Shown in pieces: positions 1-8,435 of a DNA stretch of 64,000 nucleotides. The notes under the pieces are model-generated. The model was not told where the DNA came from, searched no databases, and worked only from the letters and a program-made list of their open reading frames with translations. Numbering within the stretch: the stretch's first letter is position 1; each line of letters begins with the position of its first letter. This stretch comes from Desulfovibrio desulfuricans DSM 642. GTDB lineage: Bacteria; Desulfobacterota; Desulfovibrionia; Desulfovibrionales; Desulfovibrionaceae. The stretch is from NCBI RefSeq assembly GCF_000420465.1, contig NZ_ATUZ01000013.1, forward strand, positions 248,001-312,000. The letters are read 5' to 3'. Both the position numbers and the translations under genes were made by a program.

Positions 1-1177
1 CTTTACCATCCAGCTTGGCCAGTGGAGCGAACCTGCCCAGCACGACTTTGTCGTGAAGGCCGATGGCCGCACCGAAAAGGGCGTGCTCCGCGCCAAGCTC
101 ATGCAGCTTTCTGACGATGCGGAAGAATTCAAGCTTTACATCTCGGGCATTGCTGGCCGTTGCGGTTTTATCGCCCCGGCTGAAGCCGCCGCGCAGATTG
201 ACTTCACCAAGCACATCACGGCCAACGATATTGGTCTGGTCGCCTATCTGCACGGCATTATTGATACCGACACCGTGTGCGAACTGGTGGACTTTCACAG
301 CGCATGGCTCTGGAACACCATTGAGTCGCTTATCAAGGCCAATGCGGACTGGGATCTGTTCTACATGCATTCCCACCCCATTGACTGGTTCTATCACGGC
401 TGGCTCAGCGAGCTGGACAGCACGGACGATGCGGTTCGTACCAAGGCCGAAAAGATGGAACGCTACATCTACGAAGTGGAAGACCGTCTGCTTGGACGTC
501 TCATGGACATCATGGGCGATGAAACCGTCATGTGCGTATGCTCCGACCACGGTGCAACACCCCTTGGCCCCATCCTCAACACGGCCCACGCCCTCAAGGA
601 AGCGGGTCTGTGCTCTTACGAACCCAAGAAGTCCGAGAACTACTGGGATATCTACGAGGAAACCGAAGGCTTCAACTACGTGCTTGATGTGAGCAAGTCG
701 CTTGCCGTGCCGCAGCGCTACATGTTCGTGTACGTGAACCTGAAGGGCCGTTACCCCGGCGGCATTGTTGAGCAGGAAGACTACGAAAACGTGCGCGATC
801 GCATCATCAACGCCCTGCTGGACTACAAGCATCCCGACACGGGCGACCGCCCCGTGCTGCTGGCAGTGCGCAAGGAAGACGCTCACGTGTTTGGCATGGG
901 CGGCGCGCAGGCTGGCGATGTGGTGTACGTGCTCAAACCCGAATACATGGCCGAACACGGTTACGGTCTTCCCACCGGCGAATCCGGCTGCGGCAGCCTC
1001 AAGAACCTGCTCATGTTCCGCGGCCCCAACATCCGCAAGGGCTATCGTTATACCCGCCCGCGCTGGCTGGCCGACATTGTGCCCACCTTCTGCTACATCA
1101 CGGGCAATCCTGTGCCCGCCGATGCCGAAGGCGCGCCCATTTACCAGATCATGGAAAACCCCAATCTGGTTGATTAA
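1..1177 (+). CDS. Alkaline-phosphatase-superfamily phosphodiesterase, 5' end cut off
   Basis: The reading frame is open from base 2, so the true start lies upstream of the window and about 392 residues are visible. Family signs are a metal-ligand type SDHG motif (near the codons at 541-555) followed by a GP and 'ADIVPTF' segment near the C-terminus, as in the type I phosphodiesterase/nucleotide pyrophosphatase branch, where the last helix region reads D-I-x-PT. The protein ends with IYQIMENPN, a short tail that recurs in the next gene. Metal-dependent hydrolysis of a phosphate or phosphonate ester is the family activity; the substrate cannot be read from the sequence. The gene is followed by a hairpin and then by a small gene in the same orientation, suggesting cotranscription. 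Confidence 0.75.
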   Translation, partial: FTIQLGQWSEPAQHDFVVKADGRTEKGVLRAKLMQLSDDAEEFKLYISGIAGRCGFIAPAEAAAQIDFTKHITANDIGLVAYLHGIIDTDTVCELVDFHSAWLWNTIESLIKANADWDLFYMHSHPIDWFYHGWLSELDSTDDAVRTKAEKMERYIYEVEDRLLGRLMDIMGDETVMCVCSDHGATPLGPILNTAHALKEAGLCSYEPKKSENYWDIYEETEGFNYVLDVSKSLAVPQRYMFVYVNLKGRYPGGIVEQEDYENVRDRIINALLDYKHPDTGDRPVLLAVRKEDAHVFGMGGAQAGDVVYVLKPEYMAEHGYGLPTGESGCGSLKNLLMFRGPNIRKGYRYTRPRWLADIVPTFCYITGNPVPADAEGAPIYQIMENPNLVD

Positions 1178-1186
1178 TTCACCATA

Positions 1187-1248
1187 CCGGGGCAAGGGCA
1201 CGGCTTTTGCCCCGGCACGATAAAACACAAAGCCCCGCGTCAGCGGGG
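1187..1248 (+). other. Two intergenic RNA hairpins between the phosphatase and the small gene
   Basis: A perfect 9-bp stem CCGGGGCAA/TTGCCCCGG (1187-1215, 11-nt loop) is followed by CCCCGC/GCGGGG (1233-1248). Neither is followed by a T-run, so they are more likely mRNA processing or stability hairpins than terminators. Confidence 0.45.
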
Positions 1249-1268
1249 TGGACGACAAGGATAAGATC

Positions 1269-1817
1269 ATGGCTGAAAAGAAAGCGATTCTCCTGATGCT
1301 GCCTTCCGTTGCGCTCAGCGGCGCATCCGAAGCGCTGGACAAGCTGAAGAAAAAGGCCGTCCTGCTGGCCAATGCCGACAGCGCTGGTCTGGAAGCTCTG
1401 GGCCTGGAACTTGGCGGCAAAAAAGTTGAAGCTGCCGCCCTTAAAGGCGCGGAAGACGCGCTGCTGGTGGTGCAGGGTGACGAGGCCGCTCTGGCTGCTG
1501 CTCTGGAAGCCGCCGACCGCCGCACCCTGGTGGTGGTTGCCGCCGCTGACGGTGTGGCCTTCTATGGTCTGGCTGTGGACAGCAAGGCCGGTGCCGTTGC
1601 CCGCGCCGTTAACGCGCAGGACATAGCCGTTACCATTGCCACCATTGCGGATCTGCCCGTCAGCGCCCAGTGCACCGGCGGCATCATTTATCAGGCAATG
1701 AAAAATCCCAACCTCAAGCTTGATGAAATCAGAAAGCTCAAGGAAGCCCTGGTGCGCATGGAATCGGTTATCCAGCGCGATAACCGCGAGCCATGGGACA
1801 AGCACGACTGCGCCTAA
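1269..1817 (+). CDS. Small protein resembling the C-terminal tail of the upstream phosphatase
   Basis: The protein has 182 residues. The ATG at 1269 is preferred over the GTG at 1248 because AAGG lies 8 bases upstream. The first ~110 residues are rich in Ala, Leu, Val and Gly and predict an alternating beta/alpha fold; I recognise no catalytic motif. Residues ~120-150 line up with the last ~31 residues of the preceding phosphatase (DI..T....P..A..G..IYQ.M.NPN), followed by a charged C-terminal helix. I infer a non-catalytic partner or a derived paralogue of that C-terminal region. The function is unknown. Confidence 0.75.
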   Translation: MAEKKAILLMLPSVALSGASEALDKLKKKAVLLANADSAGLEALGLELGGKKVEAAALKGAEDALLVVQGDEAALAAALEAADRRTLVVVAAADGVAFYGLAVDSKAGAVARAVNAQDIAVTIATIADLPVSAQCTGGIIYQAMKNPNLKLDEIRKLKEALVRMESVIQRDNREPWDKHDCA

Positions 1818-1920
1818 TTTTCTTGCCGCTGTGACCGCGCCTGCCGTGTGGGGGCATGGCTTGCGCGGTTATCTGGAACCGCAGCCGTGCTGCGGTTCCG
1901 ACCCATACCTTCCTCCAATC

Positions 1921-1969
1921 GCCTGCGGGGATTGAACTTCATGTTCAGTCTCCGCAGGCTGTTATTTTA
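1921..1969 (+). terminator. Rho-independent terminator
   Basis: GCCTGCGGGGA pairs with TCTCCGCAGGC (one G-U), and an inner TGAAC/GTTCA stem extends the hairpin. TGTTATTTTAT follows. It closes the phosphatase/small-protein unit. Confidence 0.75.
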
Positions 1970-2422
1970 TCTGTATGCAAGCAGTTTAATCCTGTTTAAC
2001 ACGGTTTGGCTGATGAAAAAGCCTGCGATAACTGCTGATTGAGGTTTTTTCTGTATTTATTAAATATGGTTATGATGTATATGGCAATAGTTAGCATTCT
2101 TATATTTTTATAACTGTTTGTTGCGGCATAACTATTTGTATTAAGTGCTGAAATGTTGTCTCTGCACTTGTTATTCTCTGATAAATTTGGAATTGTTAAA
2201 ATTAAGTAATCAATAGTGCTTTTGGCAGTATGCCTATTTTGTTTTGATAATAGTCAGCATTTGTCATTAAAACTGAATATGTAAATAATAAATGGAGAAG
2301 TATTAGTATTATTGATGGTGGCGTGCAAAACACGTTAGGCTGAGTATACTGCGAATGTTTGCCAAGTTTGAATGCAAGGTAGTGTGCGATTGTACATTTA
2401 AGTTTGACAATTGGGGGGATAC
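1970..2422. other. AT-rich intergenic stretch, no gene seen
   Basis: About 450 bases, markedly more AT-rich than the flanking genes. There is no open frame with a ribosome binding site. It probably holds the promoter of the PilZ gene, but no clear -35/-10 pair stands out. Confidence 0.4.
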
Positions 2423-3403
2423 ATGAAGTTTCTCAGAACAATTGTTGACTTTTTCTGGAGGGCATCGCTCCGGTTTCGATCCGTTCAGCCCGGTAAAATC
2501 TTTGTGGCCGCACAAAGGCACTATCTGTTGTTGCGGCTCTTTTTTGTAGACAGACAACGCCAGCTTGAAAACGTTGCCTGTGATGTTCTGTATATTTCTC
2601 CACAAAAAATATTGCTTAAATCAAACAAACGTTTTTTGCCTGATATTCTTAAAGGCGAGCGTTGTAGCCTGTATGTAAAAGTACCTCATGCAATTGCAGA
2701 AAAATATCTTGGAATTTCATATCCTGCTATCAGGCATGGTTTTATTTTTAAAACACGGATTATCGCAAATCATATAGATACTGAGTCAAAGCAATGCATT
2801 GTTGAGATTGCCATGCCACAACAATATGTGCAGCGTGATCTGCAGCGGCATGAGCGCGTTGGACTCACGCCGCTGATGCTCAAAAAAATTTCTCTGTGGA
2901 TTTGCAACAATCGGTTGCCAAAATCTGTGAATGATATGGATAAGGCGACAGTTAGCTATGTTGATGAAAGTATATGTTCTTCGATACGGGTGGTGAATAT
3001 GTCGTCAGGCGGATTAAGAGTGCAACTTGATAGCTTTAAGGGTTTTGAAAATCCACGAAGGGAATTGAACAAGCCTATCATACTGAATATTGTGTTGTAC
3101 AAGACGTTACGCAAAGAACTGTCACTATGGACAGTATGCTCTTGCGTCAAAGTCCATTTCAGCCCGCAATTAAAGATACTGACCCTGTTTTTAAAATTTG
3201 TGCGCGTATGGGATGACCCCAATGAAGGAGGTACTGGCTGGCGCGTTATTGACCGCGAGGGCATAGCGGCCATTGAGGCCTGGGTGGACAATGACTATTG
3301 CATGCTGCTTGATAAAAACCGCATGGTTTCTGATGAATTATGCCGCTGCTTTGGTCTTGATCCTGTCAATGCGCATAAAAAAAATCCCGCACGCCGTTCG
3401 TGA
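2423..3403 (+). CDS. PilZ-domain protein, probable c-di-GMP effector
   Basis: The protein has 326 residues. The ATG at 2423 has a GGGGGG ribosome binding site; an in-frame TTG at 2411 overlaps that site and was rejected. The PilZ signature is visible: RDLQR (residues 138-142, the RxxxR element) and NMSSGG (192-197, the [D/N]xSxxG element), which in this family wrap c-di-GMP. The ~130 residues before it resemble a YcgR-type N-terminal barrel. There is no transmembrane segment or signal peptide, so it should be cytoplasmic. The gene is more AT-rich than its neighbours and stands alone, with a minus-strand terminator overlapping its 3' end. A role in c-di-GMP control of motility or surface behaviour is inferred from the family only. 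Confidence 0.75.
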   Translation: MKFLRTIVDFFWRASLRFRSVQPGKIFVAAQRHYLLLRLFFVDRQRQLENVACDVLYISPQKILLKSNKRFLPDILKGERCSLYVKVPHAIAEKYLGISYPAIRHGFIFKTRIIANHIDTESKQCIVEIAMPQQYVQRDLQRHERVGLTPLMLKKISLWICNNRLPKSVNDMDKATVSYVDESICSSIRVVNMSSGGLRVQLDSFKGFENPRRELNKPIILNIVLYKTLRKELSLWTVCSCVKVHFSPQLKILTLFLKFVRVWDDPNEGGTGWRVIDREGIAAIEAWVDNDYCMLLDKNRMVSDELCRCFGLDPVNAHKKNPARRS

Positions 3404-3417
3404 CAGGCATGCGGGAT
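3377..3417 (-). terminator. Rho-independent terminator of the sigma-54 activator gene
   Basis: Read on the minus strand, ATCCCGCA/TGCGGGAT forms a stem followed by eight T residues. It lies inside the last codons of the convergent PilZ gene. Confidence 0.75.
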
Positions 3418-3455
3418 AAGATAAAAAGCTATCCAGTATTGCAGATAATTGTCTT

Positions 3456-4874
3456 CTAGCCTTGCAGTTTTTCACTCCCCCCGGACATTCTGCGCATTTT
3501 GCGTTGCAGGGTGCGCAGGTTCAGCCCCAGTTCTTCCGCGGCTTTGCCCCTGTGCCAGCGGCACTTTTCAAGCGCCTGCCGGATCATGCGTTCTTCAAGT
3601 TGCAGTACGGCCTGATCAAGGCTGATGCCCTGGGGCGTGTTGAGCAGCAGGTCGGCCCGCCCGGCATCCCCCAGCGAAAGAAGCGCCTCGTCGCCAAAGG
3701 CAAGGTACCGGTCAAGAAAGTTGTGCAGCTCACGCACGTTGCCGGGCCAGTCGTACTGCTCCACAGCCAGCCGCACATGGGGCGGCAGAATAAGGTTCAG
3801 GGCGCGCTTTTCAAGCCACGCCTCCACCAGCAGGGCAATGTCGCCGTGGCGTTCGCGCAGGGGCGGCAGGGTGATGGAAAGCACGTTGACGCGGTAATAA
3901 AAATCGGAGCGCATGGTTTTTTCGCGCACCATTTTTGAGAGATCCTGATTGGTTGCGGCAATGAGGCGGAAGGAGGATTCCTTGGGCGTATTGCCGCCCA
4001 CGGGGGTGTACATTTTGTTTTCAATGGCCCTGAGCAGCTTGACCTGAAGGTGCAGCGGCAGTTCGCCTATTTCGTCCAGAAACAGCGTACCGCCGTTGGC
4101 CGCGCCTATGTAGCCCTCTTTATTGGCATGCGCGCCGGAGAACGCCCCCTTCACATGCCCGAAAAATTCGCTCTCCAGCAGTTGCTCGGGGATTGCGCCG
4201 CAGTTTACCGGCACATAGCGGCCCTTGCGCCCGCTGTATTCATGAATACTCTTGGCGGCAAGGTCTTTGCCGCAGCCGGTTTCACCGTAAATGATGACGT
4301 TTGAATCTGTTTCTGCCGCCTTGAGAATCTGGCTGTATACGCGGCGCATGGGCTCGCTTTTGCCCACAATGTTGCCCAGGCCGTAAAGATTGATAACAGA
4401 GGTACGCAGCTCTCGATTTTCTTCGCGCAGGGCCATTTCCTGAAATTTCTGCTCACTCACGTCCATGATCAGGCCTTCAAGATATCGCAGAACGCCCGAA
4501 TCATCGTACACGCCTTCCCCTTGATCCCACAGCCACTTGACGCGCCCTGAGGGCAGCAAAAGCCGGTACATGACCTGATACGGCTCGTGGGCGACAATAC
4601 TGTCGCGGATGGCTTTGCGGCTGGGGCCGAGGTCATCGGGGTGGGTCATCAGTTCAATGGTGTTGTGGTGGTCAAGCACCATGTCTTCGGCTGGCACCCC
4701 CAGCAACTCGTAGCTGCCACGGCTTACAAACTCCAGTTCATACTGGAGATAATCACTTTCCGGCGCGTCGATATTGAGAACGCGGCAGCGATAGGCCATG
4801 CCGGGCAGGTGATTGAGCAAGCGGCGATAGCTTTTTTCCACGTTAATGGGGGGAACTGGGGGCGATGAAAGCAT
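3456..4874 (-). CDS. Sigma-54 activator with PAS sensor domain
   Basis: The protein has 472 residues from the ATG at 4874. The frame stays open to 4964, but a longer start would put the regulator's own inverted-repeat site inside the gene. The order is PAS-like domain (~15-150), AAA+ domain (~165-400) with Walker A GETGCGK (197-203), the sigma-54 contact loop as GAFSGA (243-248, Thr replaced by Ser), Walker B LFLDEI, and a Fis-type helix-turn-helix (~440-465). There is no response-regulator receiver domain, so the signal is probably sensed by the PAS domain itself. It is divergent from the OsmC/lpdA/gcvH operon, which has a -24/-12 promoter and an activator-type palindrome in the shared intergenic region. 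A second operon at 9186 carries the same sites. The ligand is unknown. Confidence 0.9.
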   Translation of the reverse strand: MLSSPPVPPINVEKSYRRLLNHLPGMAYRCRVLNIDAPESDYLQYELEFVSRGSYELLGVPAEDMVLDHHNTIELMTHPDDLGPSRKAIRDSIVAHEPYQVMYRLLLPSGRVKWLWDQGEGVYDDSGVLRYLEGLIMDVSEQKFQEMALREENRELRTSVINLYGLGNIVGKSEPMRRVYSQILKAAETDSNVIIYGETGCGKDLAAKSIHEYSGRKGRYVPVNCGAIPEQLLESEFFGHVKGAFSGAHANKEGYIGAANGGTLFLDEIGELPLHLQVKLLRAIENKMYTPVGGNTPKESSFRLIAATNQDLSKMVREKTMRSDFYYRVNVLSITLPPLRERHGDIALLVEAWLEKRALNLILPPHVRLAVEQYDWPGNVRELHNFLDRYLAFGDEALLSLGDAGRADLLLNTPQGISLDQAVLQLEERMIRQALEKCRWHRGKAAEELGLNLRTLQRKMRRMSGGSEKLQG

Positions 4875-4907
4875 GTGGCGGCAACCTTGCAAAAAATGTC
4901 GTTTGTC

Positions 4908-4923
4908 GCGACACAAATGTCGC
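4908..4923. promoter_or_regulatory. Inverted-repeat activator site GCGAC-N6-GTCGC (site 1)
   Basis: GCGACACAAATGTCGC is a 16-bp inverted repeat 34 bases upstream of the activator start and about 77 bases upstream of the -24/-12 promoter at 5000. It overlaps the palindrome TGTCGCGACA (4904-4913). Near copies occur at 8764 and 8911. Binding by the adjacent activator is inferred. Confidence 0.65.
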
Positions 4924-4999
4924 TTCCGGGCCGGGATACTAGCGGCATGTGCCATAAAACACAAGCGCGGATGGAGTTATGAAGCCAAGGGCAATCTGA

Positions 5000-5015
5000 T
5001 GGCACTATTAGTGCA
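5000..5015 (+). promoter_or_regulatory. Sigma-54 (-24/-12) promoter of the OsmC/lpdA/gcvH operon
   Basis: TGGCACTATTAGTGCA matches the consensus TGGCAC-N5-TTGC except for one base. The GG and GC are separated by exactly 10 bases as the family requires. Expected transcription start is near 5026, 54 bases before the first gene. Confidence 0.75.
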
Positions 5016-5079
5016 ATAGACAGGCCAAATCGCGCGAGAGCAGGGTGCCCTTGCGTTTTTTCAGCCTGGAGGCTTTGAA

Positions 5080-5517
5080 ATGTCACATGAACTCAGTGTT
5101 TCTCTCTGCCGCCGCGGCGGCAAGGTGGATCTGGATATGGAGAGCGGCGCGTTTGGCGTGCTCACCATAGACGGCGAAAAGATTCCGCCCGAAGAACGTT
5201 CCGGCACGGCCAAAAAGCTCCTGGCCGCCTCAGCCCTGTACTGCTATTGCGCCGCTTTGGACAAGGCCCTGGATACGCGCAATGCCAAGTACGACAAAAT
5301 CGAGGCCAGGGCCACGCTGCACACCGGCACCGATGATCTGGGCCGGGGCAGGGTAACGGGCATTGATATCGATGTTACCGTGCATCTGGATGAAGAGTAC
5401 GAATTTATTTTTGACCGGGTGGAAAAGATCATGCGTCAAGGCTGCCTGGTCACGGGCTCGCTGGAGGCCGCCTTCCCCGTGAAGTACAACCTCAGGCTCG
5501 CCGACGACGAAGATTAG
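5080..5517 (+). CDS. OsmC-family protein
   Basis: The protein has 145 residues. The N-terminal beta strands are followed by a long helix with two cysteines (SALYCYC, ~75-81) and a later RQGCLVTGSL segment (~119-128), at the position where OsmC/Ohr proteins carry the second redox cysteine. The family reduces organic hydroperoxides or acts as a thiol-reactive fold. In Ohr/OsmC proteins, electrons can come from dihydrolipoamide, which fits the lipoamide dehydrogenase and lipoyl carrier encoded next door. It is the first gene of the sigma-54 operon; lpdA starts 8 bases after its stop. The exact substrate is not deducible. Confidence 0.75.
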   Translation: MSHELSVSLCRRGGKVDLDMESGAFGVLTIDGEKIPPEERSGTAKKLLAASALYCYCAALDKALDTRNAKYDKIEARATLHTGTDDLGRGRVTGIDIDVTVHLDEEYEFIFDRVEKIMRQGCLVTGSLEAAFPVKYNLRLADDED

Positions 5518-5525
5518 GAGCCCGC

Positions 5526-6953
5526 ATGTCCGACCAGAAAAAAAGCATGATCGTTGTGGGCGGCGGCCCTGGCGGTTACACGGCGGCTTTTGCGGCCGCC
5601 AAGGCCGGAATGGCCGTAACCCTCGTGGAGTGCGCCGAACTTGGCGGCACCTGCCTCAACAATGGTTGCATACCCACCAAGACTATCAAGTCGTCTGCGG
5701 AAGCGCTGGAGATTGCCCAGCAGGCGGTGCAGTTCGGCGTCAAGATTGAAGGCGGCGTCAGCATTGACCCGCAGGCCGTCTACGAGCGCAAGGAGCGCGT
5801 TTGCGCCACCCTGCGTTCGGGCCTTGAAAAGACCTGCGCCGCCCTGGGCGTAACCCTGGTGCGCGGCAAGGGGCGTCTGCTTTGCGGCGGCGCGGTGGAG
5901 GTGACCGGCAACGGCGCAAGCTCCAGTCTTTCAGCGGATTACGTCATATTGGCAACGGGTTCGCATCCTGTGAACCTGCCGGGCCTGACAGCCGACCACA
6001 AGCGCATTCTCACCAGCGACGATGCTCTCAAGCTCACGCATGTGCCTGCCTCCATCATCATTGTGGGTGGCGGCGTCATTGGCTGCGAGCTGGCCTGCAT
6101 CTATCGGGCTTTTGGCTCCGCTGTCACAGTGATTGAAGGGCAGGACAGGATATTGCCCCTGCCTTCGGTGGATGCCGACATCAGCACCTTGCTCCAGCGC
6201 GAGATGAAAAAGCGCCGCATTGCCTGCGAACTCGGGCAAACGCTCACCCATGTGCGCGTGGATGAAAACGGCGTCAGCGGCGTGCTTGCGCCATCGCCCT
6301 TTGTGAGCGGCGCGCCCGCGAGGCCCGAACGCCCCATCAGCGCCGAGATGGTGCTTGTTTCTGTGGGCCGCGCCTCCATGACCGCCGGGCTTGGCCTCAA
6401 GGAAGCCGGTGTTGCCACGGACGAACGCGGCTGGATACGCGCTGATGAATACATGCGCACATCCCTGCCCGGCGTGTATGCCATTGGCGATGCCCTTGGC
6501 CCTGCGCGCGTCATGCTGGCCCATGTGGCGGCCGCCGAGGCTCTTTGCGCCGTTAACGACTGCCTGACCGGCGGCAAGGGCGCTCCCATGGATTACCGTT
6601 TTGTACCTTCGGCCATCTTCACCTCGCCGGAAATCGGCTGCGTGGGTATGAGCGAGCAGCAGGCGCGCGATGCGGGCTATGAGGTTAAAACCTCAGTTGT
6701 GCAGGTGCGCGAACTTGGCAAGGCTCAGGCAATGGGCGCGCTGCCCGGCTTCTGCAAGCTGGTGGCGGATGCCAGCGACGGCACCCTGCTGGGCGCGCAC
6801 ATGGCTGGCGCGCACGCCACCGACCTTATTGCCGAAACAACTCTGGCTTTGCGCATGGGCGCTTCCATCAACGACATAGCCACCACCATTCACGCCCACC
6901 CCACGCTGGCCGAAGCCATTGGCGACGCTGCCCTGCGTATGGAAGAGGAGTAG
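5526..6953 (+). CDS. lpdA: Dihydrolipoyl dehydrogenase
   Basis: The protein has 475 residues, full length for the family. AGGAG precedes the ATG. The FAD-binding GGGPGG motif is near the N-terminus, the redox-active disulfide is GGTCLNNGCIPTK, a second NAD-binding GGGVIGCE motif lies near residue 180, and the C-terminal HAHPT element supplies the catalytic His of the dimer interface. The enzyme reoxidises dihydrolipoamide on a carrier protein with NAD. The carrier is most likely the GcvH encoded 4 bases downstream, because no 2-oxoacid dehydrogenase or glycine decarboxylase subunits are in the window. Confidence 0.95.
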   Translation: MSDQKKSMIVVGGGPGGYTAAFAAAKAGMAVTLVECAELGGTCLNNGCIPTKTIKSSAEALEIAQQAVQFGVKIEGGVSIDPQAVYERKERVCATLRSGLEKTCAALGVTLVRGKGRLLCGGAVEVTGNGASSSLSADYVILATGSHPVNLPGLTADHKRILTSDDALKLTHVPASIIIVGGGVIGCELACIYRAFGSAVTVIEGQDRILPLPSVDADISTLLQREMKKRRIACELGQTLTHVRVDENGVSGVLAPSPFVSGAPARPERPISAEMVLVSVGRASMTAGLGLKEAGVATDERGWIRADEYMRTSLPGVYAIGDALGPARVMLAHVAAAEALCAVNDCLTGGKGAPMDYRFVPSAIFTSPEIGCVGMSEQQARDAGYEVKTSVVQVRELGKAQAMGALPGFCKLVADASDGTLLGAHMAGAHATDLIAETTLALRMGASINDIATTIHAHPTLAEAIGDAALRMEEE

Positions 6954-6957
6954 TATC

Positions 6958-7359
6958 ATGAAAGATCTTGACCAATTGGCTTTGCCCGAAAACCTGCGCT
7001 ATACCGACGAACACGTGTGGCTGTGCGTGGAAGGCGAAACCGCCACCGTAGGCATCAGCGACTTTGCCCAGGATCAGCTTGGCGAGATCGCTTTTGTTGA
7101 TCTGCCCGCCGTGGGTACAACATACAAAAACGGTCAGGAATTCGGCACCGTTGAATCGCTGAAGTCCGTCAACGCCCTGTTCATGCCTGTTGCCGGGTCA
7201 GTGCTTGAAGTGAATGAAACGCTGGAAAGCACGCCCACCCTCGTCAATGCCAAGCCCTACAACGAAGGCTGGATGCTGCGCATCCGTATGGACGACCCTG
7301 CCGAGGCTGCAACTCTGGCCGACAGCGCCGCCTACCTCAACCTTTTGCGCAAGGGCTAA
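6958..7359 (+). CDS. gcvH: Glycine cleavage H-like lipoyl carrier protein
   Basis: The protein has 133 residues. The ribosome binding site GAAGAGGAG overlaps the lpdA stop. The H-protein fold is clear: the N-terminal YTDEHVW segment, GISDFAQDQLGEI, and the lipoylated lysine in ESLKSV. Canonical H protein shuttles the aminomethyl group between GcvP, GcvT and Lpd. Here gcvT and gcvP are absent, while an OsmC-like gene and an importer are coregulated. It may therefore be a free-standing lipoyl carrier rather than part of a standard glycine operon. The rest of the glycine system could be elsewhere in the genome. Confidence 0.9.
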   Translation: MKDLDQLALPENLRYTDEHVWLCVEGETATVGISDFAQDQLGEIAFVDLPAVGTTYKNGQEFGTVESLKSVNALFMPVAGSVLEVNETLESTPTLVNAKPYNEGWMLRIRMDDPAEAATLADSAAYLNLLRKG

Positions 7360-7370
7360 GAGGCAAAGCG

Positions 7371-8435
7371 GTGAAAGGCCCTTCCGGCAACGGCCCGAAA
7401 AGCGACAGGGGCGCGTGTAGCACCTCTGCGCGGGATGCGGCATATGTACGCAAGGGGCTTTTTCTCGCTGCGCTGACCGGGGTAATTTTCAGTCTTGATG
7501 GCCCTATTCTGAAGCAGGGGCTGGTGAAAGAGCCGTTCAGCATACCTGAATTCTGGCTGTTGGCCCCCCTGTTTGCCGCAGGCTGTCACGACATTAGCGC
7601 GGCCTGTCTTTCTCTTGTTCTCAATGTGGCCCAGGGCAAAGGGCGGGAGGTGTTCCGCACCTTTTGCAGCAAGCCCGGCAAGTTTTGTATAATGGGCGCT
7701 TTTATGGGCGCTCCCCTCGGCATGGGGGGGTACCTGATGGGCATTTCGCTGGCAGGGCCAGCCTATGCCTTGCCCATTTCCACCCTGTATCCGGCAATTG
7801 CGGCGGTTCTGGCGCGCTTTTTTCTGAAAGAGCGCATTTCCGCAAGGGCCATGTGCGGCCTTGCGCTTTGCGTGGCGGGCGCGTTTACCGTGGGCTGGTC
7901 TGCACCGCAGGGCGGGGTGGGCGGTCAGGCCTTTTATCTGGGGCTGGGGTTCGCCTTTCTGGCCGCCTTTGGCTGGGCATCGGAAGGCGTGTGCGTAACG
8001 GCGGGCATGGATTTTATCGAGCCCGTCGTGGCTCTGAACGTCTATCAGATCGTTTCCAGCCTGCTGTATGTGCTGGTGATCGTGCCTGCGGCCTTTGTGC
8101 TGCTGGAGCGCACCCGGCCCGGTCTGAACGCGGCTGACCTGCTGCTGCAGGCCCTTGCCAGCCCCGGTTTGCCCTTTTGCATAGCCGCTGGCCTGGTGGG
8201 CTGCGTTTCGTACCGCTGCTGGTACACGGCCATGAACATGACCGGCGTATGCCGGGCCATGGCCCTGAACGTGACCTATGCCCTCTGGGGCATACTATTC
8301 AGCGCCCTTTTTACCAACGTTACCGTTACCCGTAATCTTGTGGCGGGCGCGGTGGTGATAGTGGCGGGCATTGTGCTGGTTGTCATGCAGGGCAAGAGCG
8401 GAACCGCCTTGCGCCTTGCTCGGGAGCGGCGGTGA
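7371..8435 (+). CDS. DMT/EamA-family membrane transporter
   Basis: The protein has 354 residues and starts with GTG at 7371, with AAGAGG 7 bases before it. About ten hydrophobic segments in two repeats follow an N-terminal cytoplasmic stretch of ~30 residues, as in EamA-type drug/metabolite transporters. The segment GPAYALPISTLYPAIAAVLA is typical of the first repeat's end. Members export or import small metabolites. It follows gcvH by 11 bases, so it probably belongs to the same operon and may move a product or precursor of that pathway. Direction and substrate are not readable. Confidence 0.85.
   Translation: MKGPSGNGPKSDRGACSTSARDAAYVRKGLFLAALTGVIFSLDGPILKQGLVKEPFSIPEFWLLAPLFAAGCHDISAACLSLVLNVAQGKGREVFRTFCSKPGKFCIMGAFMGAPLGMGGYLMGISLAGPAYALPISTLYPAIAAVLARFFLKERISARAMCGLALCVAGAFTVGWSAPQGGVGGQAFYLGLGFAFLAAFGWASEGVCVTAGMDFIEPVVALNVYQIVSSLLYVLVIVPAAFVLLERTRPGLNAADLLLQALASPGLPFCIAAGLVGCVSYRCWYTAMNMTGVCRAMALNVTYALWGILFSALFTNVTVTRNLVAGAVVIVAGIVLVVMQGKSGTALRLARERR

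Noticed and set aside
4875-4964. Longer start for the sigma-54 activator at 4964
   Set aside because: The added 30 residues read through the inverted-repeat site and resemble no PAS domain; the ATG at 4874 fits the regulatory layout.
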